From Leifsonia sp. Leaf264 (lineage in GTDB: Bacteria; Actinomycetota; Actinomycetes; Actinomycetales; Microbacteriaceae), in assembly GCF_001422325.1 (NCBI RefSeq), contig NZ_LMMR01000001.1:983886-1047885 (forward strand): DNA of 64,000 bases, written 5' to 3'. The notes beneath the pieces were generated by a model that did not search any database, was not told where the DNA came from, and saw nothing but the letters and a program-made list of their open reading frames with translations. This document shows positions 16,115 to 25,237 of this stretch, piece by piece; within the stretch, counting starts at the first letter, position 1, and the number at the start of each line of letters is the position of its first letter. A program made the position numbers and the translations under genes.

Positions 16115-18694
16115 TCATGGTTTGCCTTTCGCCGTGCCGACAGTGATCGTGACCGCACTGCCGGACTTCGCCTCGGCCCCGGCGGGGGGATCGGTGGAGA
16201 CGACCTTTCCGACCTGACCGGCATCGTTCACCTCTGCGCTCCGCACCGTCACCTGGAACGCGGCCATCGCCCGTCGCGCGGCCGCCTCGTCCATCCCGGC
16301 CACATCGGGCACCAGGATGAGTGATCCGTTCGACGTGTAGACGGTGACCACGGTGTCACGACCGGCCTGTCCGCTCGGGTTCGTGCCCGTCACCTGTCCG
16401 GCGGGTAGCACCGAGTCCTGTGGACCGCCGTCGGCGAAGATGAAGCCGGCGGCGGTGACCTTGGCTTCGGCATCCGCGATGCTGCTTCCTCGTAGGTCAG
16501 GGATATCGAAGAAGACCTGCCGGAACGCGGATGCGTCTGGCTCGGGGAACGCGTCGCCGCCCCACTTGGTGTCGGCCACGTACATGATGCGTGGCCAGAT
16601 CCGGTGGCGGGCGGTCGCCGCTGCACCGCTGGCGAAATCCAGCGTGCGGAGGTTCGCGTCGCGAGTGACGTTGCCGACCCAGACAGCCGTGGCCGCTTTG
16701 GTGCTTGCGCCGATCATCCAGGTGTCCTTGGCGAAGTCGGTGGTTCCGGTCTTGCCGATGTGGGGAACACCGGTTCCGGTGTTGGATGCCGCAGCTGTCC
16801 CGTCGGATTCGAAGGTGCGCTGCATGGCATAGGCCATGGCCGATGTGACGTTGGGGTCGACGGATTGCCTGCAGTCGGCCGACGGAGGTGTCATCTCACT
16901 TCCGTCGGGCTTGACGATCCTGTCGATGACGATCGGCTCGCAGACCAGCCCGCCTGCGGCGACTCCCGCGAAGGCCGACGCCATGGTGATCGGGGCGATC
17001 TCCTGGGTGCCGAGAACGTCGGAGGGGTTCATCTGCAGGGGGTCGCCATCGGCACGGTGCACGCCGAACGCCTCAGCCACTCCCTTGATCTTGCACAGAT
17101 CGAGCTGTGACGCCATCGACATGAAGCTGGAGTTGACCGACCAGGCCGTGGCGTCGACGGCGTTGTTGGCGATGCGGCCGTCATCGTTGTTCGGCTCGAA
17201 GCGGCCGCTCCAGTTGCCGTCGCAGGTGTTGACGAAACCTGTGAAGGCGCGCTTGCGTCCGTCAAAGGTCTCCCGGAGAGAATGGCCCTCAGCGATCCAG
17301 TCACCGAGGGTGAAGACCTTGTACGTCGAGCCCGGCTGGAACCCGCTCGATCCGCCGTAGTCGAAGTCGGTGTTGAAGTTGATGGCGCTGAAATCGGTGC
17401 TCGTCGCGATCACGTCGGGATCGTTCGAGAACGCCTTGTTCTGCGTCATCGCCAGCACTCTGCCCGTCCCGGGTTGCACCGTGACAGCGCTCGAGCCGAC
17501 GTCGAAGCGCGGGTCGGTGCGCGGGACGTTGTCGTTCATGGCGCTCTCTGCGGCTGTCTGCAGATCGAGGTCGATGGTGGTGTAGATGTCGAGTCCGCCC
17601 CGGCTCACGGTCTTCTTGCGGTCGGCTTCGGTGGCGCCGAAGGCCGGGTCGTTCAGCATCGTCCGGTAGACGAAGTCGCAGAAATATGCGGCGCCACCAG
17701 CCGTGACGCATCCGGTGCTGGATGGATGGATCGCCGGGGTCACCGGGGTCGCGACAGCGCTCTGGTGCTGCTCGCGGGTGATCTTCTTGTGCAGCAGCAT
17801 CTTGTCGAGGATGTAGTCGCGGCGCTCCTTCGCGGCCGCGTAGCCGTTCGCCGCGCCGTTCTTGAGGCTGTCGGGCTCGTCGATGCGGTACTTGACCGGA
17901 TTGTTCACCATTGCCAGCAGCGTGGCGGCCTGTTCGAGGCTCAGGTCTTTCGCGGAGACGCCGAAATAGTAGTTCGAGGCGGCCTCGATGCCGTAGATCT
18001 GGCCCCCGAAGAGCGCGATGTTGAGGTAGCCGAGCAGAATCTGGTCTTTGGTGTACTTCTTCTCCAGGCCGATCGCGAGGCGCATCTCTTTGATCTTGCG
18101 ATCGGGGGTCTGCTCGACGGCCTTGGCGTAGCCGGCGTCGAGCTCCTCCTGCGTTTTCGCCTCACTCTCGGCGTTCTGAACCAGCACATTCTTCACGTAC
18201 TGCTGGGTGATGCTCGACCCACCCTGTGCTTGGCCCTTCAGCAGATACGTCGACACCATGGCGCGCGCGGTTCCCTGCACGTCGATTCCGCCATGTTCGT
18301 AGAATCTCGGGTCCTCGGCGGCGACGGCGGCATCCTTCGCAAACTGAGAGGCGTCGCCCCACCCGACCTCCTCACGGTCTTGGTCGTAGAACGAGGCGAG
18401 AAGGTACGGCTGACCATCGTTCTGCATGGCGTACACGTTGGTCTTCTGCTGGAGCGGACCTATGGCGAGGTAGCTCGGCAGCTTCTCGAAGATGTTGATG
18501 GCGGCCGTTGCCCCGAGGCCGGTTATCGCTATGGCGGGCGTCACCGCGACGGCGACCAGCAGCCCGGCGACAGCGCTCAAGGCGATGAAGCTGATGAAAG
18601 CGAGGACGCCAGTGCCGAACCGCTCCGTGCGCGAAGAGAGCCGTGTAGTCGACGCCTGGTGCTCCACCGCGATGGTCCCGAATGTGATCGCCAC
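16115..18694 (-). CDS. Class A penicillin-binding protein with C-terminal PASTA domains
   Basis: About 859 residues from the GTG at 18694 (GGGGGA close upstream). Order: cytoplasmic tail, one membrane segment (about 30-60), a GT51 transglycosylase with the catalytic Glu127 in EDPRFYEHGGID and GGSSITQQYVKN, then a transpeptidase with S456-TYK, S519-VN and K648-TG, then two PASTA repeats (about 720-859). It polymerises and cross-links peptidoglycan outside the membrane; PASTA domains bind muropeptides. This is the actinobacterial PonA layout. The frame is open to 18955 but that extension crosses the divergent promoter region. Confidence 0.92.
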   Translation of the reverse strand: MAITFGTIAVEHQASTTRLSSRTERFGTGVLAFISFIALSAVAGLLVAVAVTPAIAITGLGATAAINIFEKLPSYLAIGPLQQKTNVYAMQNDGQPYLLASFYDQDREEVGWGDASQFAKDAAVAAEDPRFYEHGGIDVQGTARAMVSTYLLKGQAQGGSSITQQYVKNVLVQNAESEAKTQEELDAGYAKAVEQTPDRKIKEMRLAIGLEKKYTKDQILLGYLNIALFGGQIYGIEAASNYYFGVSAKDLSLEQAATLLAMVNNPVKYRIDEPDSLKNGAANGYAAAKERRDYILDKMLLHKKITREQHQSAVATPVTPAIHPSSTGCVTAGGAAYFCDFVYRTMLNDPAFGATEADRKKTVSRGGLDIYTTIDLDLQTAAESAMNDNVPRTDPRFDVGSSAVTVQPGTGRVLAMTQNKAFSNDPDVIATSTDFSAINFNTDFDYGGSSGFQPGSTYKVFTLGDWIAEGHSLRETFDGRKRAFTGFVNTCDGNWSGRFEPNNDDGRIANNAVDATAWSVNSSFMSMASQLDLCKIKGVAEAFGVHRADGDPLQMNPSDVLGTQEIAPITMASAFAGVAAGGLVCEPIVIDRIVKPDGSEMTPPSADCRQSVDPNVTSAMAYAMQRTFESDGTAAASNTGTGVPHIGKTGTTDFAKDTWMIGASTKAATAVWVGNVTRDANLRTLDFASGAAATARHRIWPRIMYVADTKWGGDAFPEPDASAFRQVFFDIPDLRGSSIADAEAKVTAAGFIFADGGPQDSVLPAGQVTGTNPSGQAGRDTVVTVYTSNGSLILVPDVAGMDEAAARRAMAAFQVTVRSAEVNDAGQVGKVVSTDPPAGAEAKSGSAVTITVGTAKGKP

Positions 18695-18784
18695 TAGTCC
18701 CCCGTACTCATCGAAGTAATCCCCGTCCCGATTATGGGAAGATAGGTTCTCAGATGTCAATACCCGACCTGGAGGTGCTACCTG

Positions 18785-19156
18785 ATGTGGGTCTTCGTCG
18801 CGGCACTGATCGCCATCGCGACGATCTGCCTGCTCCTTCTGCTCCTCGCCAGGCTGAGACCGACCGCATTGTCGGGGCGTCGGCGCTATGTCATCGCGGC
18901 GCTGGTGTGCAGTTCGGTGTCCCTCCTGGGCGTCGCATCCATGGATTGGGGCCATTACCTCGGCTCTCTACCCGATGCGCCTTCCGCGGGGGTCGGAGGG
19001 TCTGAGATGAGCTTCTTCATCTACGGCTTCTTCGGGGCCGGATGCGGTGCATTGGGGGTGGTTGTCGTCGCCGCCTGCGTCGCGGTTCACGGAATCGGCC
19101 GGGTCGTCCACCACCTCGCGGCGAGCCGCCACGACGGGCTGACCAAACGCGGATGA
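18785..19156 (+). CDS. Small polytopic membrane protein
   Basis: 123 residues, ATG at 18785 behind GGAGG. Three hydrophobic segments (about 2-22, 35-52, 76-100). Divergent from the PBP gene with a ~90 bp shared control region, and 42 bp upstream of the PadR-led operon, so it could be co-transcribed with it. Function unknown. Confidence 0.65.
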   Translation: MWVFVAALIAIATICLLLLLLARLRPTALSGRRRYVIAALVCSSVSLLGVASMDWGHYLGSLPDAPSAGVGGSEMSFFIYGFFGAGCGALGVVVVAACVAVHGIGRVVHHLAASRHDGLTKRG

Positions 19157-19198
19157 CGACGGTTGCATTCTGTGCAGCTATCTTCCTAGAATCGATGC

Positions 19199-19552
19199 AT
19201 GGTGCGTAGACGAGCAGGTCGTTTGGTCGATCTCGAGTTCGACATCCTCACCGTCGGCATGCAACTGCAGGCTGAGGAGGGGTCGTTCTACGGATTCTCC
19301 CTCGCCCGCAAACTGGCGGAGGAAACAGCGTCGACTGCTCTGACCGCCCACGGCACGCTGTACAAAGCGCTCGGACGCCTGAAGGACTCGGGGCTCTTGG
19401 ATGCGGTGTGGGAAGACCCGGACATCGCCGAAGAAGAAGGGCGCCCCCGACGCCGGCTCTATCTGGTCAGCGGGGCAGGTGTGCGCGCTCAGGCGGCCGA
19501 GGCCGTGCTGCGAGAGGGTGAGGCCCCGGCGGGCAAGGCGGCCTTCGCGTGA
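19199..19552 (+). CDS. PadR-family transcriptional regulator (divergent)
   Basis: 117 residues with a winged helix: DILTVGMQLQAEEGSFYGFSLARKLAEETASTALTAHGTLYKALGRLKDSGLLDAVWED...RPRRRLYLVSGAG. The TLYKALGRL recognition region is the PadR signature. First gene of a three-gene operon joined by 4-base overlaps. It probably represses this operon. Confidence 0.82.
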   Translation: MVRRRAGRLVDLEFDILTVGMQLQAEEGSFYGFSLARKLAEETASTALTAHGTLYKALGRLKDSGLLDAVWEDPDIAEEEGRPRRRLYLVSGAGVRAQAAEAVLREGEAPAGKAAFA

Positions 19553-20301
19553 GCCTGGCCTCGGAGGACGAGGACTTCGACGCTTTCACCTCAGTTTTCC
19601 ACGGGACGAAGGACTCGGAGCCGACAAGCCAGATCGATCGGCTCGTGTTGCGCTGGGTCGGGTGGTACACCCGCGACCTGCCGGATGCCGCGGTCGACGA
19701 CAGGACGGGCGAGATCGATTCCGACCTCTACGAAGACCGGGTGAACGGAGCCACGGGCCGCGACGTCGCCAGCCGCTGGCTCCGAGGCATCCCGGCAGAC
19801 CTCACGTGGCGTCTGGACCAGCAACGCCAAGCCGTGACCGACGACCAACGGGGAACGTTCCCCGTCGGCCTGCCGATCACGGCATCCGTCGTCACCGCCC
19901 TGTTGATCGCGTGGGGATGCCTCGTCTCTATCAGGGTGTTGATGGCGATGGCGCGCGGTGAATGGGCCGGTGCTGCCGACCTGGTTCTCGCCGTCATCCT
20001 CGGCACGGCCATCGCAGTCTGCGGAGCCATCATGACCGGCCGTGCGCGACAGCGGTGGATGGGTGCAGTCTGGCTCAGCGCCGCGGCCTACCTGGTAGTG
20101 CATTACGGGATGTACGCGTTGATCGCGAGCAGCACAACGATCAGTGCGATGTACTTCACGACCGATTATCCCGTCGAGCTTTCACATGGGCTGAGCATCG
20201 GCGCGGTGCTGTTCTTCGCTGCCATGGCGGTGTGGTGGTTCCCATCACTCACATCGGTCACCGCATCCCTCCAGACCCACGCGGCCGGCGGTGACGAATG
20301 A
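19549..20301 (+). CDS. Membrane protein of PadR-led operon
   Basis: 250 residues from the GTG at 19549 (GTGA overlap with padR). A ~95-residue polar N-terminal region rich in Asp (with RDLPDAAVDDRTGEIDSDLYEDR) precedes four hydrophobic segments. The N-terminal part may play the role of the HAAS domain in similar operons. The stop overlaps the start of the secreted-protein gene. Confidence 0.7.
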   Translation: MSLASEDEDFDAFTSVFHGTKDSEPTSQIDRLVLRWVGWYTRDLPDAAVDDRTGEIDSDLYEDRVNGATGRDVASRWLRGIPADLTWRLDQQRQAVTDDQRGTFPVGLPITASVVTALLIAWGCLVSIRVLMAMARGEWAGAADLVLAVILGTAIAVCGAIMTGRARQRWMGAVWLSAAAYLVVHYGMYALIASSTTISAMYFTTDYPVELSHGLSIGAVLFFAAMAVWWFPSLTSVTASLQTHAAGGDE

Positions 20302-21158
20302 ACACACGTAAACGTGTGGCAGCGATCGTCGCGCTGGCCGGGGCGGTCGTAGGAGCGGCATCGATCGGCGGGTTCGCGACCGGCGCCTATGCGACGTTCA
20401 CCGCCGGGCCGCCGCGCACGGTAGAGCAGAACGTCGCCCCGGATGTCGAGGCGGCCCCAGCTGCCGTCGGAAGCAGCCCGCTGCCAGCGTCAGACAACAG
20501 TCCCCCGGCACCTGACGACGGCACCGACCCGTTCTCCGCGGAGTACAACCCCGCCACCACACCGGGCGACCCTGACTACCTCAGCACCGCCATGCTCTCC
20601 GAATGGTTCGGCCAGCAGGAAGTGATCAAGGAGTGCATGGAGTCGAAAGGACAACCGTACCTGGCCGCCGATCCACGCTTCGGTGAGTCACCCCAGCCTC
20701 ATGGCCTCTCATTCGAAGCATCGATCGCATTCCTCAAAGCGCTCAACGGCGACGACATCTACATGCCATCACCGGGTGGCGGATGCTCCGGTGTCGGAGA
20801 AGCTGCAGCCGAGGCTGCACGGGAGGCGGGGACACCGCTGAGCGGGGCCGTGCCCACTGTCGATCCAGGCCGGCCGACTCCCCGCCAGACCCAACTCGCA
20901 TTCGAGGACGTCATCCGGAAGTGCATGGCGGAGAAAGGACACGAGTTCCTCGGCTTCACATCATCATGGGATCCGACAGCGCAACCCAGCAATCCGAACC
21001 TGCCGGCCGGCATGCCCGAAGGACTCTCACCCGACCAGCAATCACAGTGGGTCGCCGACATGGACGGCGACGCCGGAGTCGGACCCGCCTACCGATGGCA
21101 GGACGCCGGATGCTCCGGCTACGCCACACACGCCACCGGCAACGACAACATGCACTGA
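20298..21158 (+). CDS. Secreted/anchored protein with duplicated CMxxKG motif
   Basis: 286 residues, ATGA overlap. A signal anchor (MNTRKRVAAIVALAGAVVGAASIGGFATGA) is followed by an acidic Pro/Ala linker (to ~80) and an extracytoplasmic domain with two related segments: VIKECMESKGQPYL near 113 and VIRKCMAEKGHEFLGF near 215. Each carries one Cys and each is followed by a further Cys near GGGCSG or DAGCSG, so two disulfides are plausible. No family recognised. Third gene of the PadR operon. Confidence 0.7.
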   Translation: MNTRKRVAAIVALAGAVVGAASIGGFATGAYATFTAGPPRTVEQNVAPDVEAAPAAVGSSPLPASDNSPPAPDDGTDPFSAEYNPATTPGDPDYLSTAMLSEWFGQQEVIKECMESKGQPYLAADPRFGESPQPHGLSFEASIAFLKALNGDDIYMPSPGGGCSGVGEAAAEAAREAGTPLSGAVPTVDPGRPTPRQTQLAFEDVIRKCMAEKGHEFLGFTSSWDPTAQPSNPNLPAGMPEGLSPDQQSQWVADMDGDAGVGPAYRWQDAGCSGYATHATGNDNMH

Positions 21159-21369
21159 CCTCTTGAACCGCCAGCAATCCCGCTGCGGGCCGATCAGCGG
21201 CTAGGTCTCCTCGGTGCAACGTGCGAACATCATCGCGTCGGGTTGGGGCGCCTCGTCTGACTTGAAATCGCACTCACTCGACCGGCCCGACGGGCGCATG
21301 CCGTTGCCGTTCGGCGGCCGCTACTCCGGCGGCCGGAGCATGCATATCAGGAAGCCGCGACGGCACGGC

Positions 21370-21981
21370 CTATGCGGGTTCGATCTTCCAGCGCATGAGC
21401 ACGTTGCCCGACTCGGGCCATGCACGTGTCTCGAGGAGCTTCAGCGCGACGAACGGCCGTTCATCGAAAAGCGACACTCCGCCGCCGCCGATGAGTGGGA
21501 AAGTGACGAGGTGCAGTTCGTCGACGAGCCTGGCTCGCATCAGGTCGTTCCACAGGATGCGGCCGAGAAGGATCAGGATGCCGCGCCCCTCCCCTTGCTT
21601 GAGTGCAGCGACCTCGGCACGCGCATCGTCGACGGCGACGATGCGCGTGTTCGGGTAGGGCTCGAGATCGTCTGGCGTGATGGTGTCAGAGACGACGACC
21701 TTGTCGACGCGGGCGAACAGCTCCGCGAATCTGCGGCGGATCTCAGTGGCGCCCGGATCGTCGCGGACGCTCGCCCAGTAGGAGAGGTTGCCGAGCGATG
21801 AGCGGCGCCCCGAGAGCAGCACGGTGTCCGCCTCGGCGAGAAGGCTCGTCGTGTAGTGGTCGAATGTGTCGGCGCCGTGGTAGTCGGGGTGCTGATGCTC
21901 GAAGAACGAGATGATGTCGTGCTCGTCGTCTTCGTACCGTCCGTCGACCGTGACGAAGTTGCAGACCGTGAGAGTGGGCAT
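21370..21981 (-). CDS. Dihydrofolate reductase-like (RibD C-terminal) protein
   Basis: 203 residues of the RibD_C/DHFR-like family: an N-terminal strand (LTVCNFVTVDGRYED), ADTVLLSGRRSSLGNLSYW, a central KVVVSDTI, the nucleotide-site GRGILILLGRILWNDLMRARLVDELHLVTFPLIGGGGVSLFDE. These proteins reduce pterin- or flavin-like substrates with NADPH but most are uncharacterised. Monocistronic. Confidence 0.85.
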   Translation of the reverse strand: MPTLTVCNFVTVDGRYEDDEHDIISFFEHQHPDYHGADTFDHYTTSLLAEADTVLLSGRRSSLGNLSYWASVRDDPGATEIRRRFAELFARVDKVVVSDTITPDDLEPYPNTRIVAVDDARAEVAALKQGEGRGILILLGRILWNDLMRARLVDELHLVTFPLIGGGGVSLFDERPFVALKLLETRAWPESGNVLMRWKIEPA

Positions 21982-22089
21982 GACGCCACGCTAGCCCGAC
22001 GCACGCACAAGGGCGACGCAGCTGAGCGTCGCGACATCCGATCTAAAGACGGTGATTCGAAAGCGGAACGTCGAGCGAGACAGTCGCGA

Positions 22090-22494
22090 CTAGCGCGGCG
22101 ATCTTGTCGCGATGGGTTCGAGCTCGACAAGTTGACCCGGATAACCGAGGACGGAGACTCCCTGCAACGTCGCGGGCACCTCATGGCTGCCGAAGTGCTC
22201 CCTGACGACGTTCCAAGCCAATCCGAGATCCTCTGATCGGTCCGTTGCCACGAGGATCCGCAAGAACGCCACGTCGTCGAGGGCGACGCGACAACGCTCG
22301 AGGATCACGTCCATATTGTGGAGAGCTCTACGGGTCTGCTCGGCGATGTCCCCGAGGGCAACCACCGCGCCCTGCGCGTCGAGAGGACATACCCCAGCGA
22401 GAAAGACGGTCTCGCTATCCGTTCTGACGATCGATGCGTCGGCATATTCCGCGTGGCTGAGATCCGATAAGCGGATCAACCTCAAAGTGTTCAC
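22090..22494 (-). CDS. Rid (YjgF/YER057c) family protein lacking the catalytic arginine
   Basis: 134 residues of the Rid chorismate-mutase-like fold: VFLAGVCPLDAQGAVVALGDIAEQTRRALHNMDVILERCRVALDDVAFLRILVATDRSEDLGLAWNVVREHF. In RidA the deaminase arginine sits in the P-A-R stretch after this helix; here the corresponding sequence reads VPATLQGVSVLGY, with Thr in that place. It therefore probably belongs to a non-deaminase Rid subgroup. Substrate unknown. Confidence 0.82.
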   Translation of the reverse strand: MNTLRLIRLSDLSHAEYADASIVRTDSETVFLAGVCPLDAQGAVVALGDIAEQTRRALHNMDVILERCRVALDDVAFLRILVATDRSEDLGLAWNVVREHFGSHEVPATLQGVSVLGYPGQLVELEPIATRSPR

Positions 22495-22822
22495 TCCGGA
22501 GACGATACTCAGGGCTACAGAGATCGGCGGGCTTGATGCCTGTTCCTATCGTCTCGCAAGCCGATCGGCTAGCGGTCGTCGCCGTCCGGAGCCACTTCGG
22601 TAGATCGGGATGATGCTTGACGCGCGATTTCGCTTTCCTGACAGCCTCGGATGGCCGTCAAGATCATGGATCGCCGGGTGAAGCCAGGCTGACTCGCTTT
22701 GCCATGCTCCGAAGGACTCGAGCCCGTGTTCTGTCCGATCGCAACAATCTCCGCTTTGGATGGACGTTTCACGTCCGACCGGACATGTGTCTAGTGAGAG
22801 CATCACTGACAGGGAGATCGAC
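22495..22822. other. Non-coding interval with a small inverted repeat
   Basis: About 330 bases without a convincing gene between divergent transcription units. The only structure noted is GGACG-TTTCA-CGTCC at 22762-22776, about 50 bases before the start at 22823, which could be an operator or part of the promoter for the membrane-protein/sigma operon. Confidence 0.35.
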
Positions 22823-23446
22823 ATGGACGATGAGGAGTTCGACAGACGCGTAGCGTCATCAGCTCCGTCGGTTGCGCATCGGACACCGGCTGTCCGCGCC
22901 GCGATTGAGGGCGTTGTTGCCGAGAGCCGGCCGCCAAGGCGCAGGCGCACACGGATGTTGATAGCGGGGGCAACCCTGTCAGTGGTGCTCCTCGGCGGCA
23001 CGACGACCGCGTTCGCATCGCAGTACCTTCTCGATTGGTTGGGCTTCACACCCGATCACACCATCCAGCACCGGAACGCCGATGGCGACTATTGCGCGGC
23101 CGGGATGATCGTCCGTCCGGAGGGCGTCGAGATGGACGACCCATCGTTCCTGGCGGCGCAACAGATCTTCCGGGCGATTGACTTCGAAACGCTCAAGATC
23201 CCAGCCCACATTCGCGATGACGACAGGTACTCCGACGCGCGCAGAGCAGAGAAGATCAAGTACTTCGACGAGTACAACGCCGCACACCCCGAAGCACCGA
23301 TGGCACCGCCGATGTGGGATCCCGAAACAGAGATGCTGTCCGCAACCGCCTATGAGGTGGTGGTCGCCGGAGTCAAGGAGCGCGGTCTGGACGACAGCCG
23401 TTTCTCGATCGAGGGTGGCGCCCAGTGCGACAGGGTCGGCGAGTGA
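22823..23446 (+). CDS. Membrane protein paired with an ECF sigma factor
   Basis: 207 residues from the ATG at 22823 (GGGAG upstream; the frame is open from 22760). About 45 polar N-terminal residues, a single hydrophobic segment (LIAGATLSVVLLGGTTTAFA, about 46-65) and a ~140-residue outer domain with two Cys. It overlaps the sigma gene by four bases (GTGA). Position and topology suggest a cognate anti-sigma or sensor, but no zinc-type HxxxCxxC motif is present, so this is inference. Confidence 0.7.
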   Translation: MDDEEFDRRVASSAPSVAHRTPAVRAAIEGVVAESRPPRRRRTRMLIAGATLSVVLLGGTTTAFASQYLLDWLGFTPDHTIQHRNADGDYCAAGMIVRPEGVEMDDPSFLAAQQIFRAIDFETLKIPAHIRDDDRYSDARRAEKIKYFDEYNAAHPEAPMAPPMWDPETEMLSATAYEVVVAGVKERGLDDSRFSIEGGAQCDRVGE

Positions 23447-23958
23447 AGCGCGCGGAACGAGAGGACCGGTTGGAAGCTGTCATCCGCGCGACCGCTTCAG
23501 ACCTGCTCGCGTACCTGGAGCGACGCATCGACCCGCGAGCTGACGCTGCGGATGTGCTGAGTGAAGCGCTCATCGTCGCGTGGAAGAAGGCAAGCAGGCT
23601 GCCCTCTGACGACGTCGCTGCACGGATGTGGCTGTTTGCCATCACCCGAAACACTCTGCTGAACGCCAGACGGGCGACGAGCCGGCGAAATGACGCCACC
23701 AGTCGCCTGCGCGTGGAACTCAGTCTGGTCTCGGCGGCCGACGACCCTGACAACGTTCTGGCTGTCCGTGATGCGGTGAATAACCTTCCGCTCGAGATGC
23801 GGGAACTTGTCGAACTCGTGCACTGGGAAGGCTTCAGCATCGCTGAGGCGGCAAGCATCACCTCCGTGTCACCATCCACAGCACGGTCTCGCTACTCCGC
23901 CGCCAAGGCGAAACTCCGTCGCGCGCTCACGACGGAGGTTGAAAACTCCCCAACCTGA
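23443..23958 (+). CDS. ECF-type RNA polymerase sigma factor
   Basis: 171 residues from the GTG at 23443. Region 2 is DLLAYLERRIDPRADAADVLSEALIVAWKKASRLPSDDVAARMWLFAITRNTLLNARR and region 4 is NNLPLEMRELVELVHWEGFSIAEAASITSVSPSTARSRYSAAKAKLRRAL. It directs RNA polymerase to specific promoters, probably held in check by the coupled upstream membrane protein. The gene order (membrane partner first, sigma second) is the reverse of the usual sigma/anti-sigma order. Confidence 0.88.
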   Translation: MKRAEREDRLEAVIRATASDLLAYLERRIDPRADAADVLSEALIVAWKKASRLPSDDVAARMWLFAITRNTLLNARRATSRRNDATSRLRVELSLVSAADDPDNVLAVRDAVNNLPLEMRELVELVHWEGFSIAEAASITSVSPSTARSRYSAAKAKLRRALTTEVENSPT

Positions 23959-24339
23959 GTCGAGAAGAGCGGCTGGGACAATGACGCGTCGAGGGGTCGA
24001 CCAGAGATCCCCTGCGACCGATGCAAGCTGGCGGCGGCCATCGATCGATCGAGTTTGCGGAGGTCTGCGCATCGCCGCGTTCTGTGCAGGATGACCCGGA
24101 CTCGCCGACGGCAGGATCCACCGGTCAGGTCAACAATTCACTCGCTTCTGGTTATGCGTATCCAGTAGTTTGAGCTTCAATGCCGCCTGCGAAGGGCTTC
24201 CAGCGATGAAGTGGAGTGGGAATGTGCGTTGCGCCAAAGGTCTGGACCGGGTTTGTTGTCCTTGCCACCCCGGGGGCCCACGGGGATCCGCTTCCGGACA
24301 GACATCGGAGGACTAATCCTCTGCTGGCCATCGCCATTC
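23959..24339. other. Non-coding interval
   Basis: About 380 bases between the sigma gene and the HTH regulator. Short frames on both strands are Arg/Ser/Pro-rich shadows. A GC-rich inverted repeat around 24273-24290 (CCCCGGGGGCCCACGGGG) is the only structure seen. The regulator promoter should lie in the right half. Confidence 0.3.
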
Positions 24340-25176
24340 ATGCGTAGACCGATGGTATCCGGCACACCAATTCCTCATCCGCTCGGCGGCTACCTGAGAG
24401 CCCGACGCGAGCTCCTGAGCCCGGCAGACGTCGGGCTGCCTGACGGTCCGGGAATGCGCAGGGTGCTGGGCCTCCGTCGGTCCGAAGTTGCGGCCTTGGC
24501 GGGCATCAGCACTGAGTACTACGTCAAATTGGAACAGGGCCAGGAGGCCAACCCGACTGACCAAGTGCTCGACGCACTGTCACGGGCGTTGCAGCTCGAT
24601 GCCACGGCGAACTCCTACCTGCACGCGCTCGCCCGTCTTGTCAGTCGGCCTGCCCAGCCGCTCACTACTCCTGTCCTCGAGCGCACCCGGTGGCTGATCG
24701 ATTCGTGGCCGATGACCGCGGCGATGATCCTGGATCGCCATAACGACATCGTCGTGAGCAACTCCTTGATGGCCACCCTGGTCAACGGGTATCGGGAGGG
24801 CCACAACGCCCTCGCCGTGCTGTTGCTCGACCCTGAGGTCCGTGAGCTCTACGTCGATTGGGACGGGTTGAGTCGACGCTCGATCGGGCTGCTGCGGTCG
24901 AGAGTCGGCCTCGATCCAAATCATGCTCGCACCCAGGAGCTGATCGCCGAGTTGACCCAGCACAGTGAGCGGTTCCGCGAGCTGTGGCACCGCCACGACA
25001 TCGAGGGGATGACCGAGGGCACCCATCCGATGAACCATCCCGTCGCCGGGTCGCTATCGCTCCACTACGCCCAATTCCCGCTCGCCGGCACGACCGATCA
25101 CACGATCTTCGCCTACTACGCCGAACCGGGTACTCGGTCCGAGGCGGCACTTGCCGATCTGGCCGCAGGCAGGTAG
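24340..25176 (+). CDS. XRE-type HTH regulator with MmyB-like ligand domain
   Basis: About 278 residues; the start at 24340 or 24352 is uncertain because neither has a good ribosome site (the frame is open from 24211). The N-terminal HTH reads LGGYLRARRELLSPADVGL...GLRRSEVAALAGISTEYYVKLEQGQEANPTDQVLDALSRAL. The remainder is the MmyB-like PAS-fold domain (ERTRWLIDSWPMTAAMILDRHNDIVVSNSLM...HPVAGSLSLHYAQFPL). These proteins typically control adjacent oxidoreductase genes, here the SDR and hydrolase genes that follow. A paralogue is at 37889-38797. Confidence 0.88.
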   Translation: MRRPMVSGTPIPHPLGGYLRARRELLSPADVGLPDGPGMRRVLGLRRSEVAALAGISTEYYVKLEQGQEANPTDQVLDALSRALQLDATANSYLHALARLVSRPAQPLTTPVLERTRWLIDSWPMTAAMILDRHNDIVVSNSLMATLVNGYREGHNALAVLLLDPEVRELYVDWDGLSRRSIGLLRSRVGLDPNHARTQELIAELTQHSERFRELWHRHDIEGMTEGTHPMNHPVAGSLSLHYAQFPLAGTTDHTIFAYYAEPGTRSEAALADLAAGR

Positions 25177-25237
25177 CGGCAGTACTAGCCACATCCCGGG
25201 CACGCGCGGCGTGAACACCGAGCCCTAATCTCGCCCC

